A stretch of DNA of 64,000 bases from assembly GCA_950295325.1 (NCBI GenBank), contig OX485807.1, positions 5,646,501-5,710,500 on the forward strand. The letters run 5' to 3'. The notes under the pieces are model-generated. The model was not told the origin of the DNA. It saw only the letters and a list, made by a program, of their open reading frames with translations, and made no database searches. Shown here piece by piece: positions 50,078 through 60,400 of this stretch. This stretch comes from Polytrichum commune (Eukaryota; Streptophyta; Polytrichopsida; Polytrichales; Polytrichaceae). The translations under genes and the position numbers were made by a program. Every line of letters starts with the position of its first letter. Position 1 is the stretch's first letter.

Positions 50078-53000
50078 TTCATTTGGCTCCATACAAGCAT
50101 GTGCATGGGGAATAGGATGGCGTTCCATGCAACTGGAGTTGGAGCTCGAGACTAAATTTACGAGATGGATGGAAAGATGACAGTCTCATCCATCCATCCA
50201 TCCGTGTGGCCTAATAACATAAACATATTTAAATAATAATTCATGCTAGGAGTGAGTATGAAAATGAGACCTCCATTCTCTTTCCTATTAGGTCAGTTAC
50301 ATGTGTGTTATCCGGATACTTTTCTCTCCGCACCCACTTCTCATAGGATATGAAACACACAATTAGTGTGAGATAATTAGCACATTTAAACCCATGAATA
50401 AAGTGGATGTTTGCTAATGAGATTGTGCAACCACTTTTTAAAGAGCATGATTAGGAACTCTCTTATATACTCAAAGGTCACAATCAAACCAATTTTGGTG
50501 CACTTAACCCCTACCTTTCCAAGCTTATGAAAGGGTTGTTTTGAGTGCGTTTCGCTCAAACTTGGTTGTGAAACATCCATGGACAAGTTTCGAGGTTGAA
50601 ATGGAAATTATCCACAGGATCTTGAAACATGGGAGATGAGCTGCGTTGTTTTGAGGGGACAAAATGGGCATGAATAACCCTTTGCATTTTTGCGATAGTA
50701 GTGGCTAAATGAAAGGGATGCACGAGGAAATGCCATGTGTTTCCCCCAAAAATATACCTTTGACCGATCAAATTCACTTTGAAAATGAGCACACTACTTG
50801 TGTGATCCTTTAGGTGGGAGCAACTCTATAGTCGAGCACTTCCACAAATCCTCATGGCATCATCCCATTTATCCATCTAGAATGTTGCATGAGTGGTTTT
50901 ATTGAACCTCGTATCTTGACATCATAAAATAAACATAAATCCAAAAAGATCTAAAATCTATGCGAAACCAAATGTGCACCCCACAATAGGCTAGCTAGCC
51001 ACCCTTGCATTTGGAATATGTAAATCCTCCCCTATTTTAAATCGCATGTATGCAAAGAATTCCCCAAAAAGCTGAGAATGTCCAAATGTTAAATTGGACG
51101 GTCAATGTGAGCACAAAGGCCGTTTTTACATGAGCATAAAAGAAGTCACTTCTACCAAAATAGACATCATTGATGTTCATGCAAAGCTTTCATTGGAGTG
51201 GCAACCATTGACTGGAGTCAACACTCTCACATGAGCTCCCAACACAACCAAAACACAACCACTTCCCACTTTGACATTTTTTTTACCACATTCAATCATC
51301 TCCGAATTGCATGGCTCACGTGTCTATGGGCATATATCCACAACGGCTTGATGTTTGTTGTTAGATCGATTGCAGATTCGTCAGGTGGGGAACTTAATGT
51401 ACAGACGAAATGATCCATCAACATAAAATATATGGGTCGTTTGGGACGTTAGGGGTTAAACCCTTATTAAAGCCATAGACTAGATAGCCATACAAAACAT
51501 GTATACCTTCACTCAAGAATAACATTGAATCTTGCAAGGGAAATGGCATGTTTGTGTGTTTGTGTTTCCTCTTGCACACTAAACTGTAAACACACGACAC
51601 TTGTCCTTACTATGCTCAATAATATCTTCCCCTTGCATACGGAAATGCAAAACTACCATCTCAAGTATCCTAGTATGCTACACTACATGTTATGATGTAA
51701 ATATGTTTTCACTTGAAAAGAGTTACTTATCTCGATGAAAAGTATAATGCTGGCAATTAGTGGATATAACACATTGAGAGCTCTAGGCATCTAGTCCAAG
51801 CCTTTTGTAAATAGTGGACACGACACTAGACACCATACACAATGTAGTCTTCACCCCAATTACCCCCCCCCCCCACGGGTCCCTCTTTAAATGAGAATAT
51901 ATAACAAGAAAACGGTAGAACCGCGAGGCTTTGTTCTTTATTATGAAAGACTATAATTGTAGTTGTCCACTTTGCTCATGCCAATTCATGGTTATTCACT
52001 ATACCAAACCTTTCTTGGATTTTGTGCACCTTCTTCTCAAATACGGGTCAAAGATTTAAAGCTACTCATTTATCACCCAAATTTTTAAAAATAAATAATT
52101 AGGAACTGCTGAAATAACTATAGTTAACTAGATTTCTTTCAATGCATTTTAGGGAGCACTTATATATATATATATAAACTATAGTTAACATCCACATTAC
52201 ATAAAGTGGACCAAAAATAACAAGAACAAGTAACGTCCAAGTGTGAACACAAAGTGGTTAGGAAATTTGCTCTTGAAACGAAGAAGTTGATGCATAGTCT
52301 CTGTCCTACATACAGAGCCAATAAAATAAAGAATGGAACATATTGAAAGCACACATAATGCTCATTTCCGCACGACATAACTAACCATGGATTAAAAAAG
52401 GAAGCTCCTTCTCCAATACGGGAAGATGGGTGTGGTGTTATAAAGTACTACATGTGATAAGTTGCATGCCACAAATATTCCACACCTTTAGGCCCAATGT
52501 CCATGGAGCATCCTACATATCACAAGCAAGCTAGGTATGGGGCTCATGAATAAGTTCCCACCACTCTCCTTGAGGTATATCCATGCAACACCCATGAAGT
52601 CGTTCTTTATACCAACAAACCAAAAGAAACTCACTAAACGGTTGAGAGCCTATGTACTAAATAGGGCCATTAGTGCGACTAAACCTAACTTCTCTAGCAC
52701 TTCATGAATGCTTATAAAACGTGGTTTCGTCGTGATAGTAAATGCAATATTGGACCAAAATTGCTATAGGAAATAAAGCATTGCAATACATAAACAAGAA
52801 GACACACTCACCCAACTCCATGTGTCAAATATGGAATTGCTTTATCTTGATAACTTGGAATCGCAAGTGAATGCAATATGTCGCTATGTTTAAAAGGGCA
52901 CATTGATAACCCTATTCCGTTTAGGTGACCACTAAAGGCTAACTACAAGTCTTCAATGCTCAAGAATGTCATAGTGATTAGATGGAATGTTTCACATCAC

Positions 53001-54165
53001 ACTTAAGTGACAAAATCACTAGGCAACTATGGGTCTAAAATGGGCAAATGTCGTGGACATGGGGTCATGACAATGGCATCGATGGATGATCAATTGGGTG
53101 TGCATCAATGTTGAATAGGTGAATGCATGGTATCAATAGTTAATATCAACTATAGTATCAAAGAACCCACTTGCGGGTGCTGTAGCTTTCTAGGAGCTTG
53201 GGCAAAAAATAATCAATTTTGAAGGTGCTTAAATTTTGGGGGAATTAATTTTGTTGAGTGTCCAAAAAAGAAAAAAGAAAGTGAAAATCGTTCAAAAAGT
53301 TCCTAAAATCATAATATTGCAAGTCACGTTCACTAGAATCCAATAAAGTAGCATCAAATCAAAGTAAAATATGTTGCTAAGCAAAATCTTGACATACAAG
53401 TAAAGACAAACTTTAGGGTAAGGAATGTAAGTTAAGGGAAGTGTTTAGGTTGATTATAGGCGCCATAGATGAAATTAGGAAAACCATTCATGAATTATAG
53501 GAATGATTTGGATGAATGTTTCACTTACTTGAAACCGCTTTTTGAATTTGCCCAATTTTATAGTATTATTCTTTGGGTTGCCTAACTTGCTTTTGCATTT
53601 TAATTAATTACGAGGCTAAAAGGTGCCCGAGCTGCCAGAGAGCTACGGTATCAAGTTTTGATAGATCGTACAAACTCGAAGATTCAAATCATGGGTTCAA
53701 GTTTGAAAACCCATGCACATGGAAAGAGTGTAGAAAACATTCACCTTTGAAAACGATATGATGGTTTCCCCTTATCTTAATACCACTTCGAGAAAGAAGT
53801 GGTTTGGGGTAAAGTACGTTAATTTTATAAGTTTATGTTGCTTCTTGTGTTTACAAAACATTATTCATGTCCATAACAATGTTCCATGGGACTAACAATA
53901 TTACACACTATATTTCCCATATTCAAACTGAACGTGGGAAATATTCCAAAGAATACTATCAATTCCACATAACACTATAATGGATTTGAATAATTTTATA
54001 TATCTCAAATTCAAAGGTTGGTTGTTTTAAACTTAATGGACATTGGGGTTAGCTTCAAGGTCCCCAAAGTAGTATAGTTACGCCCATGGATCCTCCAAAA
54101 ACCGTGGTAAGAATAAAATTTTAATAGGGCAAGGGCTCCGTGCATTTTTGTGTGAACGGAGTGAA
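50078..54165. other. Intergenic, no gene seen
   Basis: AT-rich with short open frames. Contains a C12 tract at 51863-51874 and a TA tract near 52162-52176. No family assigned. Confidence 0.5.
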
Positions 54166-54664
54166 GGGCCACTTCGCATAGAAGACTGAGAGCCCGTGAC
54201 CATTACTCTTCGAGCACTCTCATTGGTGGAAAAGGCGGAGCCGGTCCAAACTCGCTTCGCACTACGCTTGAGGGATCAATGGAGTATGTGAATGCAAGAT
54301 GGATGTAAAGTCTACATGGATTCCTACATGGCATCGAATGGATCATTTTTCATGGTCACTTGGATTGTTTTCAAAAACCACCTCTTGGAGGTAGGCCTAA
54401 CACAAAACCAGGAGACCATGGCACTCCAAACACTCACAACCGTTGGTTGATTTTATTTTATCATGTGTGAGGACCTGCATGAATGGAAATTCATTAAAAT
54501 AGCATTTGATTGAGGGTCCGGTCACATATGACTTCACCCTACACTCGAGGATCCGTGACCACACTACATGATTTTGGAGGTGTTTTGGGACAACCTTTGA
54601 ACACTTTCTTTTGGGCTCTCACAATTTCATGGTCACGGCTCTTGGCTCATGTGTGAAGTGACCC
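54166..54664 (+). mobile_element. TIR element (family G), complete copy with a conserved 52-codon frame
   Basis: Left terminus GGGCCACTTCGCATAGAAGA and reverse complement of the right terminus GGGTCACTTCACACATGAGC match imperfectly; both continue into GAGCC-GTGACCAT. TAA follows the right end; GAA precedes the left, so a TAA target duplication would need one substitution. Inside, 54292-54450 encodes an open frame beginning MQDGCKVYMDSYMASNGSFF and continuing to LTTVG. The same frame is kept in the copies at 55735-56005 and 62971-63460. It loosely resembles an ACT-domain stretch (K-x-Y..S..G..F-M) of plant ACR proteins, but I hold that weakly. Confidence 0.7.
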
Positions 54665-54779
54665 TAAGATGAATTGGCCACAAACATATTAGATAGACAT
54701 CTCTTATTTGGTAACCTTTTATTCAGTAGGTCACCCATGTTTCAATGATACGTGCTTTAATGTGGCTCCAAGAATGAAT

Positions 54780-55050
54780 GCTAAAAAAAATCAGAAATTG
54801 TGCTCAAACTATGATAACCATTCTAGGCTCAATGGTCAATAATGGGGGGGGGGGGGGATGGGGTTTTATGACTATTTAATAAGCGCAATATTCTTCACTT
54901 TGATAATGAATAAGCTATTCATATAAGCTCTGGCAATTTTGAGGAAGATGGCAATTGTCTCGACTTGGATTTGTTATTTATCTTGTACTAGTTGCATGTT
55001 TCATGTCCAATGAGAAGTGCATTAGTAGGGAAGGGAGGGTGGGGGGGGGG
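54780..55050 (+). repeat. Family R member with G14 and G10 tracts
   Basis: Contains ACCATTCTAGGCTCAATGGTC, then a G14 run (54844-54857) exactly where the 63680 copy reads ATTGGAGGAAG, followed by TTTGATAATGAATAAG. A G10 run at 55041-55050 follows. Confidence 0.6.
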
Positions 55051-55734
55051 ACACCTATCGTAGGGGTCAAGTTTTTATGTTAGGTGGATTAGAGGTTGGC
55101 TTATGTGTGACAACTCCCTCTCGGTGGCCATGAACATGAATGTTCCCTAATCCCACCCTATGGGCTACCATGGATGTGAAAGAACGATAGTAAACATGTG
55201 GAGAGCTATGGAGTAGATAACCAACAAGAGGAGAGTAGGTGACAAGCCACATAAGCTGTGAGTCATCCACCTACTCGAATTGGTTATCCGTCGTAATTGA
55301 CCAACTCATAAACAAGATCTCTAAATCATGGGTGATGTCATGCCTTCACATATGAAAACCTATGACAACATCTGATAACCCTTATGGTCTTGGATGAATG
55401 ACCGGTTATGTAGCTAGGAAAAACAACAACATCATGTTCACATTATACCCCACGCAAGCGATGGATGAGGAGCAAAAGTTCAAGGTATGAAGTTGAAACC
55501 CATGAATAATTGAAACATACAAAAACAAAATAACAAGTATACGTTACCTAGTACTCCAAGAAGGTGTTATCGTGGTGGCATCAAGCTTTTTGTTTCCGCT
55601 TCTCAATGGAAATGTGCGCTTATAAGGATGTTGAGGGACGAGGCCTCGTAGATACTTAGGAGATGAATGCCATCAAGAATACTCAGAGCTCACATTACCC
55701 AAACCAACCCTGTTTGCTCAGAGCTGTTGTGAGT

Positions 55735-56005
55735 GTTCGGAGTGCCACGGTCTCCTGATTTAGTGTTAGGCCTATCTCCATGAGGTGGTTTTTGAAAACA
55801 ATCCAAGTGACCATGAAACACGATCCATTTGATGCCATGTAGGAATCCATGTAGACTTTACATCCATCTTGCATTCACTTATACACTCCGTTTGGTCCCT
55901 CAAGCGTAGTGTGAAGCGAGCTTGGACCGGCTCCGCCTTTTCCACCAATGAGAGTGGTTGAAGTGTAATGGTGACGGGCTCGCGGTCTCGTGTGTGAAGT
56001 GGCGC
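55735..56005 (-). mobile_element. Family G element, truncated copy
   Basis: Inverted relative to 54166-54664. The right end AGTGGCGC is followed by TTA; the other half, beyond GTTGTGAGTGTTCGG, is missing. The conserved frame (minus, ATG at 55874) is intact over the shared part (MQDGCKVYMDSYMASNGSCF). Confidence 0.7.
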
Positions 56006-56089
56006 TTAGTGGGGAGGGCGTTCCCATAGGTGGTGTACCCACTAACTAGCCTACCACCACTAAGCTAGGCTAGTGTCCTCTCCACTACA

Positions 56090-57304
56090 GCTTATCTAGA
56101 GGCTGTTGTAGAACCCAAGGCGTGGGCGGGGGGGAAGGCGGATGAAGAAACGTGGGACGTCCATTCGTCAGTGTCCGAGGGGGGGCGGCGGAAATAGGGG
56201 AAGAAGAGGGGGTGTGGGCGCGGTGGAAGGGGGCGAGGCGGGCAGCGGGAATAGGGGGCCCGCGGAGCTAGGGTTTGCGGGATGCCGTGGGGGAAGCCAG
56301 GGAAGAATCTCCAGCTCGGACGCCATAGCCAGAGGTTGGGTGCCCATGTGGTGTTGTGCTTTCCACGACGACGCAGCGAGCGATCGCAGGTCAGCAACCC
56401 TTGCTCAGGTCAGCAACCCTTGCTCCCAGTTTGGTGAAATTCGCGGAGGACGTGGAACCACCCCTCCCGCGATCTTTGTCCGCTTGCTGCATTGCATGCA
56501 CGTTGGCTTCGAGAGTCGCCGGAGAGAGGGCCTCGACGCTGCGTGCCTGCACCCTCCCCTCCCCTCTCCCCTGCCCTGCTTCCGTCCGTCCTTCCTGGGG
56601 TGGGGTTCAGTTGATGAGTCGTCACTCCGTCGACCTGCCTTCTTGTCCGCTGGTCTGCTCGATCACATGCTCGCTGGCCGCTCAGCCTTGGACGCTTTTG
56701 TTTGGCACACAACCCCCCTCCAGTGTTCGGGGAGGGAAAGGAAAAAAAAGGAAATAAAGTGTCGGCAGGGCCGAGCCGAGCCGCCGCCGTGTCATCGACC
56801 ATTCCCCCTCCTGTTTTGCGGAGTGCTCTATGGAGATTGTGTCCTCCGCTTTTTGATTTTATAGCCGATTTGATTGATTGATTGATTGAGTGAGTGAGTG
56901 AGTGAATGAGCGAGGGAAAAGAGCGATTTTGATCAGTAGGTATGCGGGTGGGTGGGGGGGAGGGGGTGGGAGGGTTGCAAGCTTGCTATGGGGATTCGAT
57001 GTGTTGGTGATGATGCGTGAGGAGGCGAACAGCAGCCGTGAGGATGGTGAGAGGAGGGTGGGAGGGATTATGATGAGCTCTTGTGCTTGTGCCCTTGTGC
57101 TTGTGATGTGATGCTGCTGTCATCGCACAATGTGTTCAGTGATTTAGTGGTGCGTAGTAGTCTCACTACGCAGGTTGTATTGTGTGTAACTCATGATGGT
57201 GGTAGGAGGAGCGCCCGCGCGCTGAGAGTATCGGAGTAGTAGGGGTTTGAGGGGAGGAGGTTGGCGTGGACGCACGCATTTTAGCAAGGGGCTACGGAGG
57301 AGCA
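56090..57304 (+). promoter_or_regulatory. GC-rich upstream/leader region of the GBF-type bZIP gene
   Basis: Composition changes from AT-rich to strongly GC-rich at about 56100 and stays so up to the bZIP start codon, as expected for promoter plus 5' leader. It contains a 20-bp direct duplication (GGTCAGCAACCCTTGCTC, 56388-56427), a GATT/GAGT tract near 56868-56905 and several ATGs that would form short upstream ORFs. A TTTTAG|CAAG site just before the start codon (about 57280) could be a leader-intron acceptor. No TATA box or start site was assigned. A 240-codon frame (56142-56864) is probably a composition artefact. Confidence 0.45.
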
Positions 57305-59623
57305 ATGGGGGCAGCAGGGGAGAGCACCACTCCGCCAGCAGCAGCATCCTCCAAGGCTACGAAACCCTCCACACCAACAACACCAGCGACCACCACAGCA
57401 TCATCAGCACCTACACCCGCTTCGGGGTCGGCTTCTGCACCAGTTCTTCATCAAGAGGCATCCTCACAACAGCAACAGCAACAGCAAGCGGCAGCGGCAG
57501 CCGCGGTCGCAGGGACTCCAGGGTACAATGAATGGGCCGCGGCTTTCCAAGCCTACTATCAAGCGGGGGCACAGCCACCGGCAGGGTTCCCGCATCCTTA
57601 CATGTGGGCAGGGCAGCCGATGATGCCACCCTACGGCGGGCCACATCCGACATATGGTGCCATGTATCCGCCTGGGGCAATGTACGCGCACCCTATGTAT
57701 GGGCAGTATGCCGGCACTCCAACAGCGCAGCAGGGGGGAGGAGAACCAATGGTGATGGGAGGGGAGCAGACTGAAACCAAACCTTCTGGAAACTTGGAGG
57801 CAGCAGGGAAGCAAACCCCTTTGAAGAGATCCAAGGGGAGAAGGGGTAGTTTGCAGTTGATGAAAGTGAGTGAGAGTGGGGGGAAACGGAATGGAGTTTC
57901 ACATAGCAGCAATGGCGATGACAACGAGAACGAGAACGAAACTGGGAGTGATGGGTCCACGGAAGGTAGCCGTGATGAGAATGAGCAAAATTTAATGCCC
58001 AAAAGGAGGTTCGAGCTCATGGCCATGGAGGCTGGTGCGGGAACCGGGGGTGGAGGTGGAGCTTACATGGCTCCTCCAGTGGGTGGTGTTGTTCCCGGAA
58101 CCCCAGCTTCAGGGCTTCAAGGAGGAGGAGGAGGAGGAAGTTTGGACATGAGTTTGGACTATTGGAGTGCAGGATCAGTTCCTGCCGCGAAGGCTGCAAA
58201 GCAACACTCCGGTAGCCCTACGACTACTGCTCCTCAAACGGAGCTTTGGCTGCAGGATGAGCGGGAGTTGAAGCGGCAGAGAAGGAAGCAAGCCAATAGG
58301 GAGTCCGCCCGGCGGTCTAGGTTGCGGAAACAGGCGGAGTGTGAGGAGCTGGAAACTCGAGTTGACACTTTGACGGTGGAGAATGTGACGTTGCGTGCAG
58401 AATTGACGCGGGTGACGGAAGAGTGCAAGAGATTACAGGTTGAAAATGGCAGCTTGATGCATCAGCTGCGTAATAACCCGCAACCTGGCTCCGGGGTGCA
58501 AGCAGTAGTAACCCCTGCTCAAGCAGCGCCAGCAGCAGCAGCCCCACCCAAAGAGACCATCGACACCGACAAGGAAATGGTAGACGCTTCAAACGATGGC
58601 AATGGGAACTTTCCGTTGAAAGAAGACAAGCCTTCCGGTAAGTACGAGTCTCGTGATGTCGGACCTCTATATGCCGTGTGTGTGTGATGTTTCCTGGATG
58701 TTTTATATTTTGGGTTGTTTACTGAACTGTGATTGTTGACAGCCATTGGTCGATCGAGCATGCCCTAGAGCGAGCTCACGGGGACCGAGGTAAGGGTGTG
58801 GCTACGGACAGGCGTTTGCCAGGATGCGGTTGCACTTCTCGACACATATGTTTTGTAGTCCACATCGTAACTGCTTGTAAATGCAAGGGAATATGCAAGT
58901 AGATTGATTTTTGTGAGCACATTTTTATAGTTGGAACTACCTCTGTTTTTGTGAGCTGTTGAGTCCATCATGGATGGATAGCAACTTCTCATGACCAGAG
59001 GTCTAAAGTCTGTCCTGCAAGATGGGCAGCATTCAAGAACTGAATGAACTTGCTTGAAATCACCTCGTGATGAGAATACTAGTATGTGTCTCACATTGTT
59101 AGGAGGGACTTGTTGGCCCTTTGTTATTATCATAGGAAGAGTGATTGGCGAATGGTGCACTGCAACGTTGGTTCGAACTTTGTCTATGCATGGTGCTTTT
59201 CCCCATGTTGCAGAAGCCCATCCTTTGCTCTTGGACCATTGTCTATTGTGATTCTCTTAGGGAAGTTTTTGTTCTGTTTGCTACTTGTTGATTGCATGCC
59301 TCAGTTCATATAATCTGCTGTAATATTACAAATGGTAACAGTTTTCAAAAGATGTGTTTCCAGAACAACCGATCTTGCAATTTAGTCCAGTGATGGCCTA
59401 TTATCTGATCCTGCTTATGTTCAAACTTTCAGCTTGGCCATGTTGTACCTGAGTACAAATTCTGGAATTGAGTCATTGTATATCTGTGACGCACCTGAAT
59501 GTTTATGATTCATTGTAGACCAAAATTATTAGCAAGGAACAATGCTATGTAAATACAGAAGGGATATGTTCAGGGATGGATGCAGGCTTGAAATCTGGAG
59601 ATGAGCAAAGTGCAGCTTCTTAG
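57305..59623 (+). CDS. G-group bZIP transcription factor (G-box binding factor, GBF type)
   Basis: Exon 1 is 57305-58637; a GTAAGT donor at 58638 carries one base over. The best terminal exon is 59586-59623 (acceptor GGATGCAG), adding GLKSGDEQSAAS and a stop, for 456 aa. I chose the first ATG, because MGAAGEST fits the MG-x-xE start of GBFs. The N-terminal mosaic region includes a poly-Gln/Ala run, YNEWAAAFQAYYQ and the Pro/Tyr/Gly-rich PPYGGPHPTYGAMYPPGAMY block typical of group G. A Ser/Asn/Glu acidic stretch follows. The bZIP lies at about residues 318-385: KRQRRKQANRESARRSRLRK has the invariant N-x7-R (N331), followed by a leucine zipper (LETRVDTL, LRAEL, LQVEN). Such proteins homo- or heterodimerise and bind CACGTG-core elements in the nucleus. 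Most angiosperm GBFs have many introns; here one exon encodes nearly all. Other 3' ends are possible: reading through gives KYESRDVGPLYAVCV; an acceptor at 58742 gives AIGRSSMP; a copied last exon lies at 60334. Confidence 0.88.
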
Positions 59624-60400
59624 ATTTTTTAACAACTGAGGCTGTAACAAACTGAGGTAAGGAGTTGCACACTTCTTTGTGAGCACATTTGTATATCTGA
59701 ACCCAACTCCACTGTTGTGAACTGGTGATTCCATGGATGGGAATTTCTCATAACCCTAGGTCTCATTCAATATTGGAAAAATGAAATGTCACAATGGTTG
59801 TAATGTTTGAGAATTAGATCCATGTAACTTGGTTCGTATTCGCTCTTTACATATAGTTTAAATTTGTGTCATATCTGTAGAAGAGACTCAATGCTGCATT
59901 TATCATGTTCATAGGAAGGGTAAACTTTGTCCACATGCTTGCTAAGTTGTTCAGGTGCATATTGTGACAAGCGTTACCACATGTTTCAAAGCCCCTTTTT
60001 TTTCTTCTTAATCTTACACCATTGTGGTCCCTATGTGGTTTCTTGGAGTTTTGTGTTCTCATTTTATTGTGTGATTTTCTTCTGCAATAGAATATAATAT
60101 GTAAGGGATGTAGGAATCTGTTTGTTTCAATCATTTGTGCTGTTCAGGATTGTAGAGATCTCTAATCTGGTCCTACTCATGCCAAAATGTTCACCAAATT
60201 GTACCTGAGTTCAAGTATGTTTCGAGTGATTGGATGTGATTAGCTGTGTGAGGCAACTGATGGTGTGTGAATAGGCATTGTGAACATTGTGACCAGATAT
60301 ATTTAGCAAGAGATGATATTGGGTTGGATGCAGGTTTGAAGTCCGTAGGTGAGAAAAGTGCGGCTACGTAGGTTTCCTCTAGCAACTGAGGCTGTGACAA
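58788..60400 (+). repeat. Tandem duplication of the bZIP 3' intron and terminal exon
   Basis: Two diverged units, about 58788-59655 and 59656-60400. Matching phrases in order are GAGGTAAGG, TTTGTGAGCACATTT, CCATGGATGG..TTCTCAT, TTCATAGGAAG/ATCATAGGAAG, TCTGATCCTGCT versus TCTGGTCCTACT, TTGTACCTGAGT-CAA, TTAGCAAG, TTGGATGCAGG/ATGGATGCAGG and CAACTGAGGCTGT-ACAAAC. Each unit ends with one candidate terminal exon of the bZIP gene. Confidence 0.7.
60334..60371 (+). CDS. Second copy of the bZIP terminal coding exon (alternative C-terminus)
   Basis: Follows TTGGATGCAG and accepts the same phase as the exon at 59586. Length to stop is identical (38 nt); spliced to 58637 it would give GLKSVGEKSAAT and TAG instead of GLKSGDEQSAAS and TAG. 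Several differences between the copies fall in third codon positions and are silent (GGC/GGT, AAA/AAG, TCT/TCC, GCA/GCG), which suggests both were coding for some time. Use in mRNA is not shown. Confidence 0.5.

Noticed and set aside
56142-56864. 240-codon open frame upstream of the bZIP gene
   Set aside because: All frames are open because of GC-rich composition; Gly/Arg/Pro low-complexity content with no domain, and it lies in the expected leader region.
57266-57304. Extension of the bZIP frame upstream to a GTG at 57266
   Set aside because: It has no ATG, and the first ATG at 57305 gives an MGAAGE start like known GBFs.
58743-58768. Short second exon giving AIGRSSMP-stop as the main bZIP end
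   Set aside because: Splice phase works, but the 59586 and 60334 exons are duplicated with coding-like divergence and look more like true termini; kept only as an alternative.
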